Source of the DNA: Oscillospiraceae bacterium
GTDB lineage: Bacteria; Bacillota; Clostridia; Oscillospirales; Oscillospiraceae
Assembly (NCBI GenBank): GCA_017501805.1
Contig: JAFVWG010000220.1
Span: 1-5,978 of the forward strand
Direction of reading: 5' to 3'
DNA: 5,978 bases
Shown here: positions 1 through 5,127 of the stretch, piece after piece
Position numbering within the stretch: position 1 is the first letter of the stretch
Layout: each line of letters opens with the position of its first letter
The notes under the pieces: model-generated
Databases searched by the model: none
Told to the model about the DNA's origin: nothing
Seen by the model: the letters and a program-made list of their open reading frames with translations, nothing else
Position numbers and translations under genes: made by a program

Positions 1-429
1 TATCTCTTTTCTGCGCCGAGCGGAACGGGAAAATCTACGCATACGCAGCTTTGGCTGAAACGATTTGGCGATCGCGCGTTCATTTTGAATGATGACAAGC
101 CCGCGCTTCGCTGGATCGACGGCACTTGCTATGCCTACGGCACGCCGTGGAGCGGCAAGACGTCGCTCAATCGCAATGAAAGAGCCGTTCTCCGAGGGAT
201 CGGAATTCTGCAGCGCAGCGATGTGAATTTTGCGGAGCGTCTCTCCGGTACGGCTGCAATATTCGGCGTTCTGGATCAGACGATCAGACCCTATGCAAAG
301 TCGCAGATGCAGACTCTGCTTGGCTGTATCGACAAACTTGTTGCAGGCGGCTTTGTCTATCGAGTCGGTGTAATTATGGAGCCGAATGCGGCGGAGACTG
401 TATACCGCGTTATGCGTGGGGAGGGGTAA
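1..429 (+). CDS. HPr kinase/PEPCK-fold serine kinase-like protein, 3' part (5' end outside window)
   Basis: The frame is open from base 1, so the gene starts to the left; 142 C-terminal residues are visible. Residues 4-13 read SAPSGTGKST, a P-loop of the HPr kinase/PEP carboxykinase type (K11). Residues 28-33 read ILNDDK, matching the paired-Asp strand that HPr kinases use for Mg2+ and catalysis. A YGTPWSGK stretch follows at 46-53, which I associate with HprK-like proteins encoded beside PqqD genes. The helical C-terminal part has no recognisable extra domain. These features suggest an ATP-dependent kinase acting on a peptide or protein rather than true HPr kinase, since hprK does not normally sit beside pqqD and a peptidase. 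Lasso-peptide tailoring kinases and 'HprK-related' kinases are the closest known analogues. The family is fairly sure; the substrate is unknown. The TTG at base 85 is internal, because the P-loop lies upstream of it. Confidence 0.8.
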   Translation, partial: YLFSAPSGTGKSTHTQLWLKRFGDRAFILNDDKPALRWIDGTCYAYGTPWSGKTSLNRNERAVLRGIGILQRSDVNFAERLSGTAAIFGVLDQTIRPYAKSQMQTLLGCIDKLVAGGFVYRVGVIMEPNAAETVYRVMRGEG

Positions 430-430
430 T

Positions 431-694
431 ATGAAGGTCAATCGGAATTTTATGCTCTGCGAGGTCGCAGGTGAAACTGTTGTCGTGCCTTGCGGCGCCG
501 CTGCGTCGGACTTTCACGGAATGCTTCGCCTGAATACGACCGGTGCTGCGCTCTGGAAAATGCTCGAAAACGGCGCTGAGGAAGCGGAGCTTGCCGCGAT
601 GCTGGTAAAGGAGTTCGGTGCGGACGAGACCTCTGCAGCTGAAGATACTGCGGATTTTTTGCGGAAGCTGGAGGAAATCGGGTGCCTGGAATGA
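431..694 (+). CDS. PqqD-family peptide-binding protein (RRE-like)
   Basis: This 87-residue protein has the PqqD/RiPP-recognition-element pattern. N-terminal beta strands (about residues 5-20) lead to the family signature LNTTGAALW (34-42). Helical segments follow (about 51-62 and 68-83), ending in the typical FLRKLEEIGCLE tail. PqqD-fold proteins are winged-helix scaffolds that bind the leader of a ribosomal peptide and present it to a modifying enzyme. The ATG is preceded by a purine-rich GGGGAGGGG ribosome site (about 418-426) and lies 1 nt after the kinase stop, so the two genes are probably translationally coupled. An open frame extends upstream to 386, but it runs inside the kinase gene and lacks an RBS. 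With a kinase before it and an S26-type peptidase after it, the protein likely serves as the substrate-recruiting part of a peptide-modifying system. The substrate is not visible. Confidence 0.85.
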   Translation: MKVNRNFMLCEVAGETVVVPCGAAASDFHGMLRLNTTGAALWKMLENGAEEAELAAMLVKEFGADETSAAEDTADFLRKLEEIGCLE

Positions 695-1134
695 TACTGG
701 AACGCTGTGAGGATGCACTGGAAAAATACGGCTACTTTGCCGGTCCGCCTGTGGGCACGAGCATGCTGCCGCTTCTCCGTCAGGATCAGGATGTTGTAGT
801 CATCCGCCCCTGCGAGACCGTGCGTCTTCTGGATGTGATCCTTTACCGCCGCGCAAACGGGGATACGGTCCTGCACCGGGTTGTCGGAAAACGGAAAAAC
901 GGATACATTCTCCGTGGAGACAATCAGATCGTGAACGAATACGGCGTGAAGGATATGCAGGTCATCGGAAAAATGACCGCCTTTTACCGCGAAGGAAAAG
1001 AGCACAGCGTACAGGAAACTTCCGTGCGGCTCTACGGTTTTGGCTGGTGGCTGATTTATCCGCTTCGCTGCTTAGAGCGAGGCGTGCGCGGCATCCTCGG
1101 AAGGATTTGCCGCAAACTCAGAAACGCGAATTGA
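682..1134 (+). CDS. S24/S26 family signal-peptidase-like protein
   Basis: The protein has 150 residues. GTSMLP (25-30) is the S26 nucleophile box with Ser27. VLHRVV (63-68) carries His65 where eubacterial signal peptidase I has its general-base Lys, as in SipW/ER-type enzymes. RGDNQ (78-82) is the conserved GDN box. There is no N-terminal hydrophobic anchor; the only hydrophobic patch is a short Trp-rich stretch near residues 114-122. It may therefore be cytosolic or peripheral, more like a leader peptidase than a secretory signal peptidase. The start is ambiguous. GTG 682 has a GGAGG site (670-674) 7 nt upstream and is chosen here. ATG 691 overlaps the pqqD stop as ATGA, which suggests coupling, but stands 16 nt from that site. 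The context suggests it cleaves a peptide handled by the adjacent kinase and PqqD proteins; this is inference. Confidence 0.8.
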   Translation: MPGMILERCEDALEKYGYFAGPPVGTSMLPLLRQDQDVVVIRPCETVRLLDVILYRRANGDTVLHRVVGKRKNGYILRGDNQIVNEYGVKDMQVIGKMTAFYREGKEHSVQETSVRLYGFGWWLIYPLRCLERGVRGILGRICRKLRNAN

Positions 1135-1143
1135 GGAGTCACT

Positions 1144-1794
1144 ATGTTTGAAGGCTTTTCCCCGGAAACCGTTGATTTCCTTTGGGGAATACGAATGAAC
1201 AACAATCGCGAATGGTTTATGGAGCATAAGCAGGACTACATCCGATACCTCTATGAGCCGATGAAGGCGCTTGCGGCGGAGATCTCCGAGCCGTTTATCA
1301 AACAGCCGGGGATGATCTGCAAGACCTCGCGGATCTACCGCGATATGCGCATCCCGCAGCCTGTGCCCTATAAGGAAAGCCTCTGGACCTGTATCCGACA
1401 GGACAGCAAATGGTGGATGCAGGAGCCCTGCCTTTGTTTTGAAATTATGCCGGAAGGATATCGCTACGGCTTTTTGCTCTATGCGCCGCCCGTTGCCGTG
1501 ATGAACGCGCTTCGCGCGAAGATCGCCGCCGGGCCGGATGCGTTTCTGAAGCTTCTGCGTACGGCGGAGAAGAAGAGCGGCATCCCTGTCACCGGAGACG
1601 AATATGTTCGCAAGCGTCCCTGTCCGGATGAACGGCTTGATCGCATCTTCCAGCTCAAAAATCTTTGCGCGATCCGCGAAGAGCCTGTTTCTGAAAAGCT
1701 CTTTTCACCCGAACTGGCCGCAGAGGTGCGCGAAACGCTGAAAGCGTTTTATCCGCTGCTTCGCTATTGCCAGAATCTTACTTCCGAGAATTAA
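1144..1794 (+). CDS. DUF2461 family protein
   Basis: This 216-residue protein matches the DUF2461 (TIGR02453-type) family. An N-terminal FEGFSPETVDFLWGI segment leads into NNNREWFMEHKQDY (19-32). A central segment, RIYRDMRIPQPVPYKESLW (about 64-82), corresponds to the family's conserved arginine/aspartate and PYK region. The length is typical. The biochemical role of the family is unknown. The sequence suggests a soluble protein with no signal peptide or membrane segment. A GAGGAG site (1133-1138) lies just before the ATG, and the gap to the peptidase stop is 9 nt, so it appears to be the last gene of the kinase-pqqD-peptidase operon, before a strong terminator. Whether it takes part in that system or is only co-transcribed cannot be told from sequence. 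Confidence 0.85.
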   Translation: MFEGFSPETVDFLWGIRMNNNREWFMEHKQDYIRYLYEPMKALAAEISEPFIKQPGMICKTSRIYRDMRIPQPVPYKESLWTCIRQDSKWWMQEPCLCFEIMPEGYRYGFLLYAPPVAVMNALRAKIAAGPDAFLKLLRTAEKKSGIPVTGDEYVRKRPCPDERLDRIFQLKNLCAIREEPVSEKLFSPELAAEVRETLKAFYPLLRYCQNLTSEN

Positions 1795-1800
1795 ATTACC

Positions 1801-1836
1801 ACGACCGCAGAACGAGCGTTCTGCGGTCGTTTTTGT
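1801..1836 (+). terminator. Intrinsic terminator of the kinase-pqqD-peptidase-DUF2461 operon
   Basis: A perfect 12-bp inverted repeat, ACGACCGCAGAA (1801-1812) with TTCTGCGGTCGT (1819-1830), encloses a CGAGCG loop and is followed directly by a short T run (1830-1834). It starts 6 nt after the DUF2461 stop. It separates unit 1 from spoIVB and argues against reading spoIVB from an upstream in-frame TTG at 1840, which lies just beyond the T run. Confidence 0.9.
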
Positions 1837-1888
1837 CGCTTGAATTTGGAATTCGCCGTCGAATATGGCGTGTATAACAAAATTAGGT

Positions 1889-1918
1889 GCGAAAAGATTT
1901 TAAAGAGTGGGCATATTA
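1889..1918 (+). promoter_or_regulatory. Candidate forespore (sigma-F/sigma-G type) promoter for spoIVB
   Basis: GGGCATATTA (1909-1918) fits the sigma-F -10 pattern GGnrAnAnTw at all but one position, and its CATATTA core also resembles sigma-G -10 elements. A weak -35-like GCGAA (1889-1893) lies 15 nt upstream. The location, about 30 nt before the spoIVB start and after the preceding terminator, is right. In Bacillus subtilis spoIVB is transcribed in the forespore by these sigma factors. The match rests mostly on the -10 element. Confidence 0.4.
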
Positions 1919-1936
1919 CAAGAGCGGCGTTTTTTG

Positions 1937-1945
1937 AAAGGAGGG
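1937..1945 (+). promoter_or_regulatory. Ribosome binding site fixing the TTG start of spoIVB
   Basis: AAAGGAGGG is a near-perfect Shine-Dalgarno sequence, 5 nt before TTG 1951. No ATG or GTG in this frame is better placed, and the upstream TTG at 1840 has no such site. It therefore sets the start so that the protein opens with a positively charged end followed by a membrane segment. Confidence 0.85.
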
Positions 1946-1950
1946 ATCGC

Positions 1951-2904
1951 TTGAAATTAACGGTTAAAATTCGAAATGCAGCATTATTGATTTCTGCTGT
2001 GCTTCTCTTGAGCGGCTTTGCGGCGGCAGAAAAGTATCTGATCCCCGGCGGAAATACCGTTGGGATCCGTGCGGAGATCGACGGACTGATCGTCACCTCT
2101 GTTGAGCAGGGACTTCCCGCAAGCCGCAGCGGGATCAAAGAGGGAGATATCCTGCTGACGGTGAACGGAGATCCTCTGCGCTCTGCAAAGGACCTGTCCG
2201 CCGCCGCAAAGGAGGGCACTGTAAAGCTGACGCTGGATCACGGAAAAGAGACGGTCGTAGAGCCGCAGGAGATCAACGGCGAAAAACGCATCGGCATCTC
2301 CGTCCGTGATCACGTGGCGGGAATCGGGACGGTGACCTATTATGATCCGGAGGATCATTCCTTCGGGGCGTTGGGGCACGGCATCACCGATCCGACCGGC
2401 AAAGAGCTCGTGCCCATCAAGGGAGGCGTCATCGTGGAATCCTCCGTTGCGGATGTGGTAAAAGGGAAGAGCGGCACCGCGGGACAGCTTTCGGGGGCAT
2501 TTCGCACCGATCATATTGAAGGTCTGCTGAAAAGCAATACCCGCTTCGGTGTGTTCGGCACGATGGATGCGCCCGGGATCGCGCCCATTCCCGTTGCGGA
2601 ACGCGCGGAGATCCGACCCGGTCCCGTGGAGATCTGCGCCAATGTTGAGGGAAGCAGCATCCGCAGCTACTCCGCAGAGATCCTGAAAGTGTACGGACCG
2701 GAAAAACCCGAGGGCAGAGACCTTCTGCTGCGCATCACCGACCCGGAACTGCTCCGACTGACCGGCGGGATCGTGCAGGGAATGTCAGGCTCACCGATCA
2801 TTCAGAACGGCAAGCTCGTCGGCGCAGTGACGCATGTCCTTGTCAACTCGCCCGACACGGGCTATGGAATTTATATAGAAAATATGCTGCAGGCAGCGGG
2901 ATAA
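1951..2904 (+). CDS. spoIVB: SpoIVB peptidase (S55 family), sporulation signalling protease
   Basis: SpoIVB is secreted from the forespore into the intermembrane space, where in B. subtilis it cleaves SpoIVFA and so activates pro-sigma-K processing. The 317-residue protein has a membrane anchor/signal segment (about 10-26), the family motif LIPGGNTVGI (30-39), a PDZ domain (about 44-105, with GIKEGDILLTVNG) and the S55 protease domain. Catalytic candidates are His143 in GALGHGI, Asp264 in RITDPELL and Ser279 in GMSGSP. The Asp-Ser spacing of 15 equals that of the B. subtilis triad as I recall it (D363, S378). It is about 100 residues shorter than the B. subtilis protein, with a shorter N-terminal part, which I believe is common in clostridia. 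The start is the TTG fixed by the strong RBS. It stands alone between terminators and has no spo0A after it. The identification is firm. Confidence 0.95.
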   Translation: MKLTVKIRNAALLISAVLLLSGFAAAEKYLIPGGNTVGIRAEIDGLIVTSVEQGLPASRSGIKEGDILLTVNGDPLRSAKDLSAAAKEGTVKLTLDHGKETVVEPQEINGEKRIGISVRDHVAGIGTVTYYDPEDHSFGALGHGITDPTGKELVPIKGGVIVESSVADVVKGKSGTAGQLSGAFRTDHIEGLLKSNTRFGVFGTMDAPGIAPIPVAERAEIRPGPVEICANVEGSSIRSYSAEILKVYGPEKPEGRDLLLRITDPELLRLTGGIVQGMSGSPIIQNGKLVGAVTHVLVNSPDTGYGIYIENMLQAAG

Positions 2905-2915
2905 AAAAGCATCGG

Positions 2916-2945
2916 TGCTCACCTATTGTTTATAGGTGAGCATTT
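2916..2945 (+). terminator. Hairpin terminator after spoIVB
   Basis: An 11-bp perfect stem, TGCTCACCTAT (2916-2926) with ATAGGTGAGCA (2932-2942), has a 5-nt loop. It is followed by only TTTCTAT, so the U tail is weak. An A run (2903-2908) before the stem could serve as a U tail on the opposite strand. It lies 12 nt after the spoIVB stop and before a new promoter. Confidence 0.65.
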
Positions 2946-2969
2946 CTATGACAAAAAGCCTTGTCGGTG

Positions 2970-2999
2970 TTGACAATCCGCATATTCTGACTCTATAAT
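2970..2999 (+). promoter_or_regulatory. Near-consensus sigma-A promoter for the capA-family gene
   Basis: A perfect TTGACA (2970-2975) and a perfect TATAAT (2994-2999) are separated by 18 nt. Transcription would start near 3006, giving a leader of about 65 nt. Two perfect hexamers imply strong vegetative expression unless repressed; the palindrome just downstream could provide such control. Confidence 0.85.
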
Positions 3000-3017
3000 C
3001 TGTGTTGGTATGAACAG

Positions 3018-3034
3018 CTTTATATAATATAAAG
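3018..3034 (+). repeat. 17-bp perfect palindrome in the capA-family leader, possible operator
   Basis: CTTTATAT-A-ATATAAAG is a perfect two-fold symmetric sequence centred on base 3026, about 20 nt downstream of the predicted transcription start. Its position suits a repressor operator. In RNA it could only form a weak A/U hairpin with almost no loop, so DNA binding is the better guess. It is AT-rich, and chance symmetry cannot be excluded. Confidence 0.45.
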
Positions 3035-3071
3035 AAAAAGTCCTGCGTAATACGGAAAGGGGTATTCAGTT

Positions 3072-4367
3072 ATGGCAAAAACAACGTTCATTGCGGCCGG
3101 TGACGCATTTGCGACAAAACGTCTTCCCAAGGGCGGTTATGAAGGCTTTGCTGAGGTTCAGGCGTGTGTAAAAGCGCACGATGTAGCCTTTCTGAATCTC
3201 GAAAGCACCTTCCATGACCGTGAGGGCATTCCGGCTGCCACCAGCGGAGGCACCTGGGCGATGTCCGATCCGCGGATCCTTGACGATATGAAGGAATACG
3301 GCTTCAACCTTTTCAACACAGCCAACAACCATTCCTGCGACTACAGTCAGAGCGGTGTTCTCGCAACGATCGAGCATCTGAAGAAGAGAGATATGATCTT
3401 TGCAGGAACGGGCAAGGATCTGGGAGATGCGTCCAAGGCGTGCTACTTGGAAACCAAGCATGCCCGCGTGGCTCTGCTTGCCTGCAATTCCTCCAAGAAT
3501 GAGTCTGCCCGCGCAGGCGCACAAACGGAGGATCTTCCCGGACGCCCCGGCGCAAATCCGATGCGTATGCTGAAGCGGTTCCACGTGGACAAGGAGCATT
3601 ACGATATGGTCCGGGAGCTTGCTGAGGTCACGAAGGTAAACGCCTCCACCGAACGCAGCATTGCGCTGGGCTACACCGCGCCGTATGCTGAAGGTGTTTT
3701 CCCGTTCGGCGCCGACCGATTCGTTCTGGACGATCACTGCTGGGTGGAATCCGTTCCCCACGCAGGCGATATGGAACGTATGGTGCAGCGGATCAAGGAA
3801 GCGAAGAAACAGGCCGATGTTGTTCTTGTAAGCATCCACAGCCACTTCTACGACGAGCGAGAGACGAATATTCCGTCTCAATTCATCGAGAAATTTGCCC
3901 ACAACTGCATCGATGCCGGTGCGGATGTGATCATCGGTCACGGTCCGCACGAGCTGCAGGGCATTGAGCGTTATAAGGACGGCCTGATCTTCTATTCCAT
4001 CGGCAACTACATCTTCGAAACGGAAACGGTTGAATATCAGCCGTGGGACGCCTATGTAAACAAGGGCTACAGCCCCGATATGAAGGTTGGCGAGTATATG
4101 GATCGCCGCAGCAAGAACGGCACCGCAGGTTACGGCATCCTGCCGGAGATCTGGAACTCCGTTATGGCGGCGTGGACGATGGAAGACGGCAGGATCACGG
4201 AAGTTCAGCTCTATCCCGTGACGCTGAATATGGAAAAATCCAGAGCACAAAAAGGTCGCCCCGTTATGAACAAGAGCGAGGAGACTCTGCGGTATCTGGC
4301 AAAGCTTTCCGAGCCTTACGGAACGAAGATCGAGATCATCGACGGCGTCGGATATATCCGTTTTTGA
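3072..4367 (+). CDS. CapA-family (PGA_cap) metallophosphoesterase-fold protein
   Basis: The 431-residue protein has the motif series of the CapA/poly-gamma-glutamate family, which adopts a calcineurin-like phosphoesterase fold. GD is at 10-11, NLES at 42-45, NNH at 85-87, SIHSH at 254-258, GHGPHELQG at 289-297, and YSIGN follows shortly after. These Asp, Asn and His residues are candidate metal ligands. Unlike the classical membrane-anchored CapA of PGA-capsule operons, it begins MAKTTFIAAGD with no signal peptide or membrane segment, and no capB/capC/capE is nearby. It is therefore probably a cytosolic enzyme of unknown substrate. An AAGGGG site (3057-3062) lies 9 nt before the ATG. It is a single-gene unit with a strong sigma-A promoter and a strong terminator. 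The family is sure; the function is open, and no gene symbol is warranted. Confidence 0.88.
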   Translation: MAKTTFIAAGDAFATKRLPKGGYEGFAEVQACVKAHDVAFLNLESTFHDREGIPAATSGGTWAMSDPRILDDMKEYGFNLFNTANNHSCDYSQSGVLATIEHLKKRDMIFAGTGKDLGDASKACYLETKHARVALLACNSSKNESARAGAQTEDLPGRPGANPMRMLKRFHVDKEHYDMVRELAEVTKVNASTERSIALGYTAPYAEGVFPFGADRFVLDDHCWVESVPHAGDMERMVQRIKEAKKQADVVLVSIHSHFYDERETNIPSQFIEKFAHNCIDAGADVIIGHGPHELQGIERYKDGLIFYSIGNYIFETETVEYQPWDAYVNKGYSPDMKVGEYMDRRSKNGTAGYGILPEIWNSVMAAWTMEDGRITEVQLYPVTLNMEKSRAQKGRPVMNKSEETLRYLAKLSEPYGTKIEIIDGVGYIRF

Positions 4368-4378
4368 GGATATATCCG
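4350..4378 (+). repeat. 11-bp tandem repeat, each copy palindromic, flanking the capA-family stop codon
   Basis: GGATATATCCG occurs at 4350-4360 and again at 4368-4378, 18 nt apart, with the TGA stop (4365-4367) between them. Because GGATATATCC is its own reverse complement, the two copies can also pair as a 10-bp stem with an 8-nt loop containing the stop. The period is a multiple of three, so the sequence after the stop re-encodes GYIR in frame. It could be a small tandem duplication or an mRNA 3'-end hairpin. Confidence 0.6.
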
Positions 4379-4406
4379 CACATGGCGGAAAAGAATCATC
4401 ATACAC

Positions 4407-4442
4407 ACACGGCAGGGGCAAATGACCCCTGCTGTGTTTTTT
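4407..4442 (+). terminator. Strong intrinsic terminator of the capA-family gene
   Basis: ACACGGCAGGGG (4407-4418) pairs with CCCCTGCTGTGT (4426-4437) in a 12-bp stem with one G-U pair and a CAAATGA loop. It is followed by an uninterrupted run of six T (4437-4442). It lies 39 nt past the stop codon. Confidence 0.92.
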
Positions 4443-4565
4443 CGGCTGCGGGATACCTTGCCGGAATGAAAAAATGAAATTTGAATGTTTGAGTAAAAAT
4501 TCGCCGCGATCGTTCGTTTTGAGTGCTGTTTCTGCTTATAAATGTTTGCCATATTGACAATGTTA

Positions 4566-4593
4566 CGAATGAAAATTATGCGTCGAATGAAAA
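4566..4593 (+). repeat. Direct repeat CGAATGAAAA x2 upstream of the Lrp/AsnC gene
   Basis: Identical 10-mers occur at 4566-4575 and 4584-4593 (period 18 nt), and a 9-nt match lies at 4464-4472. They sit 15-45 nt upstream of the best -35 element of the lrp-proC unit, a position where a regulator could bind. Lrp/AsnC proteins bind degenerate AT-rich sites cooperatively, so autoregulation is possible but not shown. Confidence 0.4.
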
Positions 4594-4609
4594 GAAATGT
4601 AAGTTTTGC

Positions 4610-4638
4610 TTGACGATTTAAAAAAATGTTGGCAAAAT
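4610..4638 (+). promoter_or_regulatory. Candidate sigma-A promoter of the Lrp/AsnC-proC operon
   Basis: TTGACG (4610-4615) and CAAAAT (4633-4638) are 17 nt apart, matching consensus at five and four of six positions. The start point would be near 4645, about 30 nt before the ATG. Inverted arms TTTTGC (4604-4609) and GCAAAA (4632-4637) bracket the core and could be part of an operator. A perfect TTGACA also occurs at 4554-4559, but it has no good -10 at normal spacing. Confidence 0.5.
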
Positions 4639-4674
4639 AAGGGTGACACTTAAAGAAAAGAAGGTGGCTTTCCT

Positions 4675-5115
4675 ATGGATGCAATCGATAAGAAAATCAT
4701 TCAGAGTCTGCAGGAAAACGCGCGCATGCCCATCAAGGACATCTCTGCCAGGATCGGTCTTTCTTCGCCCGCGATCTCGATTCGTATCGCGAAGCTGGAG
4801 CGGGAAGGCATCATCAGCGGCTACAGCATGGAGCTGAACCGCGAAAAGCTCGGCTATCACGTCACCGCTTACATAACCGTGGAAATGGTCCCGACGCTGA
4901 AGGAAAAATTCCACAACGAATTTCTGGATTGCCCGAATGTTCTGGAATGTTCGTCCGTCACAGGAGCGTGCTCGCAGATCCTCAAGGCGGTTTTCCGCAG
5001 CACTGCGGAGCTGGACGCGTTCCTGACGAGAATCCAGACCTACGGCCGCACAAGCACGCACATCGTCCTTTCGGCGCACATTCCGCCGCGCGATCTTCTG
5101 ATCGATGCGCTTTGA
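4675..5115 (+). CDS. Lrp/AsnC family transcriptional regulator
   Basis: The 146-residue protein has the full family architecture. An N-terminal helix-turn-helix (about 3-50: DAIDKKIIQSLQENARMPIKDIS, then SSPAISIRIAKLEREGII) is followed by a C-terminal RAM ligand-binding/oligomerisation domain (about 62-140) with VLECSSVTGACSQILKAV and THIVLS. Such proteins form dimers to octamers, bind AT-rich upstream DNA and respond to amino acids. The start has an AGGTGG site 7 nt upstream. Its stop is 12 nt before proC, and the proC ribosome site overlaps this gene's stop, so the two are almost certainly one operon. Likely roles are autoregulation and control of proC, perhaps in response to proline or another amino acid; the ligand cannot be read from sequence. 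Where many Lrp proteins have Asp-Tyr after the TG of the RAM motif, this one has Ala-Cys. Confidence 0.92.
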   Translation: MDAIDKKIIQSLQENARMPIKDISARIGLSSPAISIRIAKLEREGIISGYSMELNREKLGYHVTAYITVEMVPTLKEKFHNEFLDCPNVLECSSVTGACSQILKAVFRSTAELDAFLTRIQTYGRTSTHIVLSAHIPPRDLLIDAL

Positions 5116-5127
5116 GGTGAGAGAGCT

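Larger units (their letters stand above)
4368..4674. other. Intergenic region between the capA-family gene and the Lrp/AsnC gene
   Basis: These 307 nt contain the second half of the stop-codon repeat, the capA-unit terminator (4407-4442), an AT-rich stretch with GAATGAAAA repeated three times (4464-4472, 4567-4575, 4585-4593), and promoter-like elements for the regulator gene. Short open frames here on either strand are tails of out-of-frame readings of the flanking genes or lack a ribosome site. I see no small gene or known RNA element. Confidence 0.7.

Noticed and set aside
1840..1950. N-terminal extension of spoIVB from TTG 1840
   Set aside because: It would start just after the upstream terminator without a ribosome site, would put 37 residues before the membrane segment, and covers the candidate promoter. 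TTG 1951 has a strong RBS.
3066..4421. 451-codon open frame on the minus strand opposite the capA-family gene
   Set aside because: Its translation resembles no family I recognise, it lies wholly antisense to a clear CapA gene and begins inside that gene's terminator. It looks like a product of codon bias on the coding strand.
4043..4477. 144-codon + strand open frame overlapping the end of the capA-family gene
   Set aside because: It is out of frame within the CapA coding region, its product has no recognisable domain, and it runs through the terminator.
4316..4552. 78-codon minus-strand open frame in the gap before the Lrp/AsnC gene
   Set aside because: No ribosome site precedes its ATG, it crosses the capA terminator hairpin, and it ends inside the capA-family gene.
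4554..4582. Perfect TTGACA at 4554-4559 as the main promoter of the lrp-proC operon
   Set aside because: The 17-nt-spaced -10 would be TATGCG, a poor match, and the leader would be long. The element at 4610-4638 fits better, though a second weak promoter is not excluded.
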